NCBI GenBank assembly: GCA_900321515.1 | Contig: ONWI01000170.1 | Location: forward strand, 1-16,170 | Source of the DNA: an uncultured Eubacteriales bacterium | GTDB lineage: Bacteria; Bacillota; Clostridia; Oscillospirales; Acutalibacteraceae | Reading direction: 5' to 3' | DNA length: 16,170 nt | In this document: piece by piece, positions 8,501 through 14,251 of the stretch | Numbering within the stretch: the stretch's first letter is position 1 | Layout: every line of letters begins with the position of its first letter | Translations under genes and position numbers: made by a program | The notes under the pieces: generated by a model | Seen by the model: only the letters and a program-made list of their open reading frames with translations | Database searches by the model: none | What the model was told of the DNA's origin: nothing

Positions 8501-8718
8501 GACAACGGCGCAAAGTCCGAATGAAGCATTTTGGTTTCCCTCTCGGAACCGCTCGGCTCGCCGAAAAGCGCAAATGATATGGCGTCAAAGATGGTTGTCT
8601 TGCCTGCTCCCGTTTTGCCGACAATGAGATACAGTCCGCCGTTCAGCTTGCCGAAATCGACGACGGTTTCGGCCGCGTACGAACCAAACGCCTTCATGGT
8701 GAGTTTTAAGGGCCTCAT
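5536..8718 (-). CDS. sbcC: Exonuclease SbcC (Rad50-type ATPase subunit)
   Basis: SbcC is the SMC/Rad50-like ATPase of the SbcCD nuclease, which opens hairpins and removes protein-blocked or broken DNA ends. At 1060 residues the length is normal. Seen in order: Walker A GKTGAGKT (34-41), long Glu/Lys/Arg-rich coiled coils, the zinc hook CPVC with C529 and C532 at the exact centre, a second coiled coil, the ABC signature SGGEGFMVSLALALG (from 965), Walker B LFIDEGF (D999, E1000) and the switch His in IISHVDKLEE (H1032). The start overlaps the sbcD stop in an ATGA arrangement (8715-8718), so the two proteins are translationally coupled, as expected for subunits of one complex. Nothing unusual was noted. 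Confidence 0.97.
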   Translation of the reverse strand: MRPLKLTMKAFGSYAAETVVDFGKLNGGLYLIVGKTGAGKTTIFDAISFALFGEPSGSERETKMLHSDFAPLSEDTEVKLEFVHQGRKYHVGRTIHFPKKRGSSEYGDPDVSAVMKGDGIEPIEKSTKVTARCEELLGMKSDQFRRIVMLAQGEFREFMKANSDKKNEILGRLFDNSEYVRYRNLLDGVSKDLAGKTREQQRIIDTAMQSMFILPEGEELPENYLPGNPNLIENLKDLIGREQTRLDELQTISDEQRAAVEKLTHSKGAAEANNNLFFQLRKNREHLLSLREKEDIMAKKEMMYASAEKAQRRVRAFDDEVNKSRQDLEDTRVRLEKQRISFSRQQNAVREAEAQVEADKTSERERDELSAKAKIINDSLPDYRNLTEKASSLNEKRAALDVQKSELEKTVRRKAELEDAVTAITAELEKLNGCEAAEERARIDGKIKRERYNALAPGIKGSICDSVKSVAQDEKKLRNEEEQLLVLAKAALETESAYHDLYQRFIGGQAGLIAREMEHELSEKGEAFCPVCNTRFSRGDRHEFAVLSANVPSKADVDKAEQDWRKADRARQEKESLIEGMRSRLEETKKGIIRSMRDMEYDCIDWGTLTAPGYLDYLCQERKRELDAVIAEYKAAKSDVERKTKLTAEAKRLRAEQKETDTAFSNQNEICQALAVEISGLQSTAEQIKKQLSYESESEAKKALNALHQRIGELQSLIGKHRDNLKKAIETAKATEGGVRQLEASLPEKEQALEKAVSALSQALDENGFGSRENYLSALANIGGMNAENWLTTQRNIIDEYNNDLKNTESRIAELEKQTSGKTETNLEELNAELAKAVEKQKQADDSKNRQYNTLNGHKRVLETAANARIELDRLECAYNRIRNLADLAVGTNGAGGRLSFDRYVMGAIFREVLDMANKRLNIMTGGRFELIHTIGTDRSNSAAGLEMEVLDISTGKQRPSATVSGGEGFMVSLALALGLSDVVQNHAGGQKLDTLFIDEGFGTLDDGKLDNVISVLQQLTEGNRLVGIISHVDKLEESIPQKLCVCGGEHGSTIRLELS

Positions 8719-9968
8719 TGATCGCTTGCCTCCTGCCTGATAAGATAATTCTTCAAAGCGTCCTTTAATCCGTTGTCGATATTCTCCGGTCTGCCGCCGT
8801 CATACGGATTGTTTCTCAGCAGTTCGCCCGCGAAGTGCAGCAGTTCCATATCCTGACTGTCGGGAGGGCTGCCGTTGCTGCGCTGGGTATAAAAATCCGC
8901 GAAAAGCTCTTCGACCGACTTTTCTCTCAGCTCTGTGCCGCCGTTGATTTCCGCACAGGAAGTGAGATTCCTGTACTTTGAATCCCGTTCCATAAGTATG
9001 CTTCCGCGGCTTTCTGCCAATGCCTGAAATCTTGCGAAGATATCCGGACTCATAGGCTGGTCGGTTATTATCAGCTTCAGATATTCGTTTTCCGCACGGC
9101 ATGAAAGTTCCTGCTCATACAGTTCATTTGTTTTCCCCTCCATCACCCGCATCCGGTGCAGGGGAGGAATGTCGATTGTCTCAATGCTCAGATCTTTTCC
9201 CTTTTCGCCCATCTCAACCAGAACCGGACCCTTCATTGGCTGTGACGTCTCATCGAAATGATAGCACAGGGGCGAACCGGAATAGCGAATGTTCTGACTG
9301 CCTACGGGATATGCGGCGTGTATATGTCCGAGCGCGGCGTAGTCGAAGCATCCGAATGCGCTGTGTCCCACCTGACCCACGCCGCCAACGGCACTTTCGG
9401 AGCCGCCGCGCAGGCATTCCCTGCCGTTGACGGTGACGTTCTGGTGAGCTAAAATTACATTGCGCTCGGACATATCAATATCCTGCGCGGCAATTAGTCT
9501 GCGCACTGCGGTATCGTAATCGCGGATATCATCGTCTCCGAGCGCCTGAGCGACTGCCGCCGGGAACACATAAGGCATCAGCCAGAAATTCACGAAGCCG
9601 AATTCGTCGCGCAGTTTTACCCGGATCATTTCCTTTTGCACCCTGCCTGCGATGTGTATTTTCTGCCGCGCGAGTATTTCGCTCGCAAACGCAAGGCGCG
9701 CCCCCGAATCGTGATTGCCGGCAATAAGCATGACAGTTATTCCCATAGATTCCAGCCCGACCAGCATTCTGCTGAGAAGGGTAACCGCTTCTCCGGAAGG
9801 AGAACTGCGGTCATATACATCTCCCGCTATAACAACTGCGTCAGGTCGAGTCTTTTCGGCAAGCTCCAGAAATCTGTCGGTCCAAAACGGCTGGTCTCCG
9901 TTTTCAAGCATTGATACTCCGTGAATTACCTTTCCGAAATGCAGATCGGAAATATGAAGGAATTTCAT
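8715..9968 (-). CDS. sbcD: Exonuclease SbcD (Mre11-type nuclease subunit)
   Basis: SbcD is the Mn-dependent phosphoesterase and nuclease partner of SbcC. The 417-residue protein shows the full calcineurin-like metallophosphoesterase set: DLH (D8, H10), GDVYD (D50), GNHD (N85, H86), LAHQN (H175) and GHIH (H215, H217). A capping domain and C-terminal helices for binding SbcC follow. Start choice is supported by AAAGGAG (9976-9982 on the complementary strand) 7 bp upstream. It is the first gene of the sbcD-sbcC operon. Confidence 0.97.
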   Translation of the reverse strand: MKFLHISDLHFGKVIHGVSMLENGDQPFWTDRFLELAEKTRPDAVVIAGDVYDRSSPSGEAVTLLSRMLVGLESMGITVMLIAGNHDSGARLAFASEILARQKIHIAGRVQKEMIRVKLRDEFGFVNFWLMPYVFPAAVAQALGDDDIRDYDTAVRRLIAAQDIDMSERNVILAHQNVTVNGRECLRGGSESAVGGVGQVGHSAFGCFDYAALGHIHAAYPVGSQNIRYSGSPLCYHFDETSQPMKGPVLVEMGEKGKDLSIETIDIPPLHRMRVMEGKTNELYEQELSCRAENEYLKLIITDQPMSPDIFARFQALAESRGSILMERDSKYRNLTSCAEINGGTELREKSVEELFADFYTQRSNGSPPDSQDMELLHFAGELLRNNPYDGGRPENIDNGLKDALKNYLIRQEASDQ

Positions 9969-10016
9969 AAGGCTGCTCCTTTCTGATTGAATGTGTGAGT
10001 AATCGGTTCAGAGAAA

Positions 10017-10046
10017 ATTATACCACATTAATGCATGATTTTTCAA
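10017..10046 (-). promoter_or_regulatory. Promoter of sbcDC
   Basis: On the minus strand TTGAAA (10046-10041, 5 of 6 to -35) and a perfect TATAAT (10022-10017) are separated by 18 bp, about 50 bp before the sbcD start. It lies in the divergent spacer shared with the phosphopantetheinyl transferase gene. Confidence 0.65.
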
Positions 10047-10098
10047 GACATGCTATATGTATGATGATTGTTTTTTTGTGATAGGTGCTGACAAATGC

Positions 10099-10127
10099 TT
10101 TACAATCTCAGGCAGTTATGTTATTAT
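10099..10127 (+). promoter_or_regulatory. Promoter of the phosphopantetheinyl transferase gene
   Basis: TTTACA (10099-10104, 5 of 6 to -35) and TATTAT (10122-10127, 5 of 6 to -10) have the ideal 17-bp spacing, 26 bp before the ATG at 10153. Confidence 0.6.
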
Positions 10128-10152
10128 CATATCGAAAAAATACAGGCGGTGA

Positions 10153-10803
10153 ATGACGGTGTATTGTGAGTATAATATAATTGACATTGCGGATATTTCG
10201 GGCAGTGATATTGATTACTGCCGAAGAATGATGAGCGATACGAGAAGGCAGCGGGTCGACAGACTTCGCTTTGAAAAGAGCAGAAGGCAGACCGTTGGGG
10301 GGGAGCTTCTGGCGCGGCGAATGATCGCCTCGCGCTGCGGAATCGCTCCCGAGAGCATATCATTTTCACTGACCGAATTGGGAAAGCCGTATGCGGCGGA
10401 GCTGCCCGTTGAATTCAGCATCAGCCACAGCGGGGATTTTGTGCTGTGCGCCCTGAGCGATCATCCGGTTGGGGCGGATATAGAAAGAATTCGCGACGTC
10501 AGTGACCGTCTGGTTTCATATGTATGCTCAGAAGATGAGATGAGATTTCTTTCGGAAAACGGAATTTTGGAGGATGAAAGGAAAAGGCGCTTTTTTCGTG
10601 TCTGGACGGCAAAAGAGGCTTATTATAAATATATCGGGACCGGTATCACCTGCCTCAGGGATGTCAATACGCTTGCCCCTGATTTTCAGAGAAAACTGAA
10701 ATGGTTTTATTATGGCGGGTATGCTGTCAGCATTTTTGGCGACAGTGTGCTCTCTTTGAAGAAAAAAAACCGCCGCGTAGGCGGTGGTTATGAAGAAAAG
10801 TAA
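10153..10803 (+). CDS. 4'-phosphopantetheinyl transferase, Sfp family
   Basis: The enzyme moves phosphopantetheine from coenzyme A to a Ser on carrier proteins, turning apo-ACP or peptidyl carrier domains into the active form. The 216-residue length fits the Sfp/AcpT two-lobe type and is far longer than AcpS. Diagnostic motifs are all present: GKPY (77-80), FSISHSGD (88-95), VGADIERI (106-113, Mg ligands D109 and E111) and FRVWTAKEAYYKY (148-160). No NRPS, PKS or carrier protein gene is in the window, so its partner is unknown; it may serve fatty acid ACP. The ribosome binding site AGGCGGTGA is close to the start and only moderate. The last 14 codons encode a Lys/Arg/Gly tail that overlaps a terminator-like hairpin of the opposite strand. 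Confidence 0.92.
   Translation: MTVYCEYNIIDIADISGSDIDYCRRMMSDTRRQRVDRLRFEKSRRQTVGGELLARRMIASRCGIAPESISFSLTELGKPYAAELPVEFSISHSGDFVLCALSDHPVGADIERIRDVSDRLVSYVCSEDEMRFLSENGILEDERKRRFFRVWTAKEAYYKYIGTGITCLRDVNTLAPDFQRKLKWFYYGGYAVSIFGDSVLSLKKKNRRVGGGYEEK
10762..10785 (-). terminator. Minus-strand terminator inside the transferase 3' end
   Basis: Read on the minus strand, ACCGCC (10785-10780), loop TACGC and GGCGGT (10774-10769) are followed by seven T (10768-10762). It is well placed, 85 bp downstream, to end the glycosyltransferase operon. It lies within the coding sequence of the convergent plus-strand gene. Confidence 0.65.
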
Positions 10804-10814
10804 GTTATTGACTG

Positions 10815-10873
10815 TTAGAGTCTGTTCAGTTAGCGCAACTCTGCACACATGGAGATACTTCAGCAGGCTCTAA
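10815..10873. repeat. 59-bp element with terminal inverted repeats
   Basis: TTAGAGTCTG (10815-10824) is matched in inverted orientation by CAGGCTCTAA (10864-10873), 9 of 10, and an inner AGTT-AGCGC-AACT hairpin lies between. It fills the gap between two convergent genes and supplies the stop codon of the GT4 gene. It could be a small MITE-like remnant or an RNA hairpin; it lacks a T-run on either side. Confidence 0.45.
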
Positions 10874-10875
10874 GA
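10849..10875. repeat. 27-bp direct repeat, copy 1
   Basis: It matches 13106-13132 in the same orientation at 22 of 27 positions (shared core TCAGCA.GCTCT). It covers the stop codon of the GT4 gene. The two copies bracket the glycosyltransferase pair. Confidence 0.5.
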
Positions 10876-12111
10876 TTTTAGCGCCAGGGAATAGACTTTC
10901 AGATAATCCTCAACAATATGCTTTTCGGTTATTTTTTCGGATAATTCCGCACAGTTGTCTGAAAGCGACTTATTATTCTCCAGACAGAATTCTATTCCCC
11001 GTGTGAGGTCATCCGGGTCATATGGCTTTGCGAGATAGCCGTTGAATTTGTGGGTCACCAGATCACTTGTTCCTCCGACATCGAATGCGGTTACCGGGGT
11101 ATGACATGCGATTGATTCAAAAACCGTATTGCTCAGATTCTCTATCAGAGAACTGTTCACAAAGCAATCGCAGCATGAGTAAAGACATGCCATTTCATCT
11201 GGGTCGGAAGTATATCCGGATGAATAGAAGGGAACAGGCAAGTGCCGTGTGAATCCGTCTTGAGCCGGTCCGAACAGCAGAATAAAGCATCTGTCCTTTT
11301 TGCCGAGGCGGTTCAGAGCTTCAATCAGATAGCTGGTGCCCTTCATTGAATCGGGAGAATCCATCTGATTGGCCGCGCCGAATCCGATGACCATTTTATC
11401 GGTGGGAATGCCTCTCAGTCTTCTTTCGTTCATTTTATCATGTGTATGAAAAATGGAATAGGGGAGGGGATTGGGAATTACAAAACATTCGGAATCGCCG
11501 AAAAGCGCGCTTTTCTTTAAGATATCGCGTTCCCAGTCTGAGGGAGCGACGAATATGATATTCTTGTCTTTGAGCAGACGCCGCTTTTGTTCCCAAACCT
11601 TTTTGCAGATGTCAACTCCTTTTGTTGTGTCAGGTTTATTATCTTTGGTGTAACCGTCTTTCCATCGGGTGTCATTTTCAATTAAATTGGGATGATGTTC
11701 TGCTCCGCAGCACGGCCATGAGTCGTGAAGCGTCCAGACGATCGGTTTATTTATCTTTGCAATATCAGAAGTGCTTACGGTGCCGTTGATCCAGTGAAGA
11801 TGAACGACGTCATAATCGGAATCATTGATCCATGAAATGTCAGATACGGTTACGCAATTGACGGTATGAAGTATTTTATTGGTAGTTTTTGTGAGCTTTC
11901 TGATAAGTCGGTTTTCCATTACTCTTCCCGCGGCATGCAGATAATAAAGCTTCTTTTTGGGCAGTACACATACATAATCCGCGTCGGTTTTCTTTTTTTC
12001 AACGAACAGACTCGCATCGATGCCGTATTTAATCATAGCGTTGCACAGTCTGTTTGCGGCGATGGCAGCCCCGCCTCCAGAATCCCATGAACCAAGCATC
12101 AACACTTTCAT
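10870..12111 (-). CDS. Glycosyltransferase family 4 (GT-B fold)
   Basis: This 413-residue retaining glycosyltransferase transfers a sugar from a nucleotide donor, most likely during assembly of a cell-surface polysaccharide; donor and acceptor cannot be told. The N-terminal GT-B half shows a Gly-rich loop (SWDSGGGAAIAANRL, 8-22) and VVHLHWINGTVS (102-113). The C-terminal half shows the GT4 donor-binding EX7E motif, E324 and E332 in SLIENLSNTVFESIA, followed by FDVGGTSDLV. No signal peptide or membrane segment is seen, so it probably works at the inner face of the membrane. GGGAGGA (12121-12127 on the complementary strand) supports the start. It follows the GT2 gene by 31 bp in one operon. Confidence 0.9.
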   Translation of the reverse strand: MKVLMLGSWDSGGGAAIAANRLCNAMIKYGIDASLFVEKKKTDADYVCVLPKKKLYYLHAAGRVMENRLIRKLTKTTNKILHTVNCVTVSDISWINDSDYDVVHLHWINGTVSTSDIAKINKPIVWTLHDSWPCCGAEHHPNLIENDTRWKDGYTKDNKPDTTKGVDICKKVWEQKRRLLKDKNIIFVAPSDWERDILKKSALFGDSECFVIPNPLPYSIFHTHDKMNERRLRGIPTDKMVIGFGAANQMDSPDSMKGTSYLIEALNRLGKKDRCFILLFGPAQDGFTRHLPVPFYSSGYTSDPDEMACLYSCCDCFVNSSLIENLSNTVFESIACHTPVTAFDVGGTSDLVTHKFNGYLAKPYDPDDLTRGIEFCLENNKSLSDNCAELSEKITEKHIVEDYLKVYSLALKS

Positions 12112-12142
12112 CTGAGCATTTCCTCCCGGAATGGTTCCGCTT

Positions 12143-12916
12143 TTATTTTTTTATGAAAATCTTTTTCTTTTTCAACAGCGCCGATAAAGAATGCCTCAGT
12201 TTCAGCCACAGCCAGTGAAGTTCGGAATTCAGCCGATTGACGTTGTTTTCCTTATTGACAAGCATTATCTCTTTTTTGGTTCTGTTGATATCCACGTCGC
12301 TTATACCGCCCGCCGAGACATGCGCGATAATAAACGGCACATAGAAAAAAACTTTGTTCATTCTGTGAAAGCGGCACAGCAGGTCGTAGTCCATTGCGTA
12401 CTTGAACGATAAATCGTACAATCCGCATTCGTCATATACCGATTTTTTTACAAAGCATGAAGGGTGCATGACGGTCATTTCCAATCTCAGACGCCACCAC
12501 GCGATGTGTGATTTCCTTGTGTATTTGATACCGTTTGCTCTGTCATCCCACAGAATATTTCCGCACAGGAGATCGAATTTGTTCCAGTCGTACGACATGA
12601 CCTTTTCGAGAATATTTTCCTCATAGCTGTCGCCGGAATTGAGAATGCCTATAACCTCACCGTTGGAATTTGCGATGCCCTTGTTAAATGCATCGCTGAT
12701 CCCTTGGTCGGGTTCGGAAATATATACAATATCAATGCCTGCTGATTCAAATTGGGGGATCAGCTCATTGATGATTTCTTCAGTTTTGTCCGTGGAATCG
12801 CGATGAATCAGTACATATTGAAGCGGTCTGTAATTTTGTTTTAATACAGATAGCATTGTGTCTCGTATTGTGTCCTCTGATTGATACGAGATAGTTATAA
12901 CAGAGAGATGTATCAT
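12143..12916 (-). CDS. Glycosyltransferase family 2 (GT-A fold)
   Basis: An inverting GT2 enzyme of about 257 residues. It starts with the family strand IHLSVITISYQ (2-12) and has SEPDQGISDAFNKGI (67-81), the DxD-equivalent NSGD (93-96), and the acceptor-side pattern HPSCFVKKSVYDECGLYD (151-168) followed by KYAMDYDLLCRF (172-183), typical of WcaA-like enzymes. The C-terminus is Lys-rich and amphipathic (LLKKKKIFIKK) and could touch the membrane. A longer frame begins with TTG at 12931, but GGAG there (12929-12926) is the ribosome binding site for the ATG at 12916, so I take the shorter form. Together with the GT4 gene it probably adds consecutive sugars to one surface glycan; no polymerase, flippase or other glycan gene is nearby. 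Confidence 0.9.
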   Translation of the reverse strand: MIHLSVITISYQSEDTIRDTMLSVLKQNYRPLQYVLIHRDSTDKTEEIINELIPQFESAGIDIVYISEPDQGISDAFNKGIANSNGEVIGILNSGDSYEENILEKVMSYDWNKFDLLCGNILWDDRANGIKYTRKSHIAWWRLRLEMTVMHPSCFVKKSVYDECGLYDLSFKYAMDYDLLCRFHRMNKVFFYVPFIIAHVSAGGISDVDINRTKKEIMLVNKENNVNRLNSELHWLWLKLRHSLSALLKKKKIFIKK

Positions 12917-12935
12917 TGAATTATTCTCCAAAGTT

Positions 12936-12965
12936 ATTATATAGACTCATGATATAGTATATCAT
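12936..12965 (-). promoter_or_regulatory. Promoter of the glycosyltransferase operon with overlapping palindrome
   Basis: On the minus strand a perfect TATAAT (12941-12936) follows ATGATA (12965-12960, 4 of 6 to -35) at 18 bp. The region 12949-12965, ATGATATAGTATATCAT, is a perfect palindrome about a central base and covers the spacer and -35 box, as an operator would. Confidence 0.5.
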
Positions 12966-13105
12966 TTTACATAAAAAAAGTCAAGCGTTTCGCAATAGCA
13001 TAAGCGCATGTTCAATAAAAAAACACTGTCGGAACTGTCAGATGAAGCATCGGTGGTGCTTTTTGATGAAAATATAATAGAATGCGTTTGAAAAATATTT
13101 CAACG

Positions 13106-13132
13106 ATGGGGATGCGTCAGCAAGCTCTTAGA
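13106..13132. repeat. 27-bp direct repeat, copy 2
   Basis: It matches 10849-10875 at 22 of 27 positions in the same orientation and likewise covers a stop codon, that of the PfkB-family gene. A TTAGAGTCTG identical to 10815-10824 overlaps its end at 13128-13137. Confidence 0.5.
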
Positions 13133-14030
13133 GTCTGCCGAGAATCTCATTTATTTTTTCCCTCTTGGCAAGTCCCGGTGAGAACGCAGTCGCGTTGCCG
13201 CAGGCAGCGCCCAATTTGAGTGCGTATTCGTAATCGCGCGTTTTTTCAAATCCGGCAATGAATCCTGCTACCATCGAGTCTCCCGAACCGACGGTATTGA
13301 GGACCTTTTCCCTGACAACGCCGCAGCGGTAGATGCAGCCGTTCTCGGCAAACAGAATCGCCCCGTTTCCGCCGAGAGATACGATGACGTTTCTCGCGCC
13401 CTTTTTCAGAAGTTCCCTCGCGCAGAATTCAATGTCTCTTTCATCCGAGACATCCCGTTCAAATAATTCTGAAAGCTCCTGTCTGTTCGGCTTGATGAGA
13501 AACGGGCGATAGGCAAGGCAGTTGAGAAGCAGCTTATTTGTCGCGTCAACCACTATGCGGATGTTTCTCCATTCAACGCGCCTGAGAATCTGCTCGTACG
13601 CGTCCTCGGAAACGGTTTTGGGAATGCTTCCCGCAAGCACAATGGTGTCGCCTTCCTTTATTGCGTCGGTTTTGGCGAGCAGACAGGCAAAATCCTCCTC
13701 GCTGATATGCGGTCCCTGACCGTTGATCTCGCTCTCGTTCTCCGCCTTTATCTTGACATTTATGCGAGAAATGCCCTCCTTCAGCCTTATGAAATCCGAA
13801 TGAATGCCCATATCGCATAAGCCCTTTTCGATGGCTTCGCCGACAAATCCCGCAGTAAATCCAAGCGCGGTGCTTTCCATTCCAAGTTCCGCGAGGATGC
13901 AGGAGACATTTATTCCCTTGCCACCAATGTAGTATTCCTCGGAAGTGGTGCGGTTGGTAAGTCCGCTCACAAATTTATCAAGGTGTACAATATAGTCTAT
14001 TGATGGATTTAGCGTCAATGTATAGATCAT
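13128..14030 (-). CDS. fruK: PfkB-family sugar-phosphate kinase, probably 1-phosphofructokinase
   Basis: The 300-residue protein belongs to the FruK/LacC branch of the PfkB family. It opens with IYTLTLNPSIDYIVHLD, has the substrate-loop GGKGINVS (36-43), LAGSIPK (132-138), KPNRQE (180-185), and the catalytic anion-hole motif NTVGSGDSMVAGF (245-257, base D251). FruK phosphorylates fructose 1-phosphate to fructose 1,6-bisphosphate; the related LacC acts on tagatose 6-phosphate, and sequence by eye does not exclude it. No fructose PTS gene or DeoR-type regulator is adjacent, unlike the usual fru operon, so the gene appears as a single transcript. AAGGAG 8 bp before the ATG supports the start. 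The stop codon lies in a dispersed short repeat. Confidence 0.85.
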   Translation of the reverse strand: MIYTLTLNPSIDYIVHLDKFVSGLTNRTTSEEYYIGGKGINVSCILAELGMESTALGFTAGFVGEAIEKGLCDMGIHSDFIRLKEGISRINVKIKAENESEINGQGPHISEEDFACLLAKTDAIKEGDTIVLAGSIPKTVSEDAYEQILRRVEWRNIRIVVDATNKLLLNCLAYRPFLIKPNRQELSELFERDVSDERDIEFCARELLKKGARNVIVSLGGNGAILFAENGCIYRCGVVREKVLNTVGSGDSMVAGFIAGFEKTRDYEYALKLGAACGNATAFSPGLAKREKINEILGRL

Positions 14031-14053
14031 TATGCAAACTCCTTAGCGATTAT

Positions 14054-14133
14054 GATTGGCAATCAAAAGCAGACTATCAGAATAGGCTGTTTTCTTCCTG
14101 ATAAGATTATACCACTTATTCAAGTAATGTCGA
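14054..14133 (-). promoter_or_regulatory. Leader and weak promoter of the fruK-like gene
   Basis: On the minus strand a perfect TATAAT (14111-14106) has TCGACA (14133-14128, 5 of 6 to -35) at a slightly short 16-bp spacing. The leader contains GATTGGCAATC (14054-14064), a short symmetric site, and a TATCAG/CTGATA pair (14078-14103) that overlaps the start-site region. Confidence 0.4.
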
Positions 14134-14168
14134 GCGGAAACGGTCATTTTTTTCGTTATTATACCAAT

Positions 14169-14217
14169 AAAAATTGTCCTATCAGGTTCGCTGGATAACC
14201 GGGAATCTGATAGGACA
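14169..14217 (-). terminator. Intrinsic terminator of the gltBD operon
   Basis: A perfect 11-bp stem, TGTCCTATCAG (14217-14207 read on the minus strand) and CTGATAGGACA (14185-14175), has a 21-nt loop and is followed on the minus strand by A then five T. It begins 35 bp after the gltD stop. Confidence 0.75.
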
Positions 14218-14251
14218 GCTTGCTTAAGAACTCTTTATTAATAATTTATTA

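Noticed and set aside
12914..12931. TTG start for the GT2 gene, adding five residues
   Set aside because: The GGAG next to this TTG is well spaced as the ribosome binding site for the ATG at 12916, and the family begins at that Met.
13008..13091. A 27-codon plus-strand frame (starts MFNKKTLSELSDEAS) in the gap before the glycosyltransferase promoter
   Set aside because: It has no ribosome binding site or promoter and is too short to judge; it could be a remnant of something lost, but nothing supports it as a gene.
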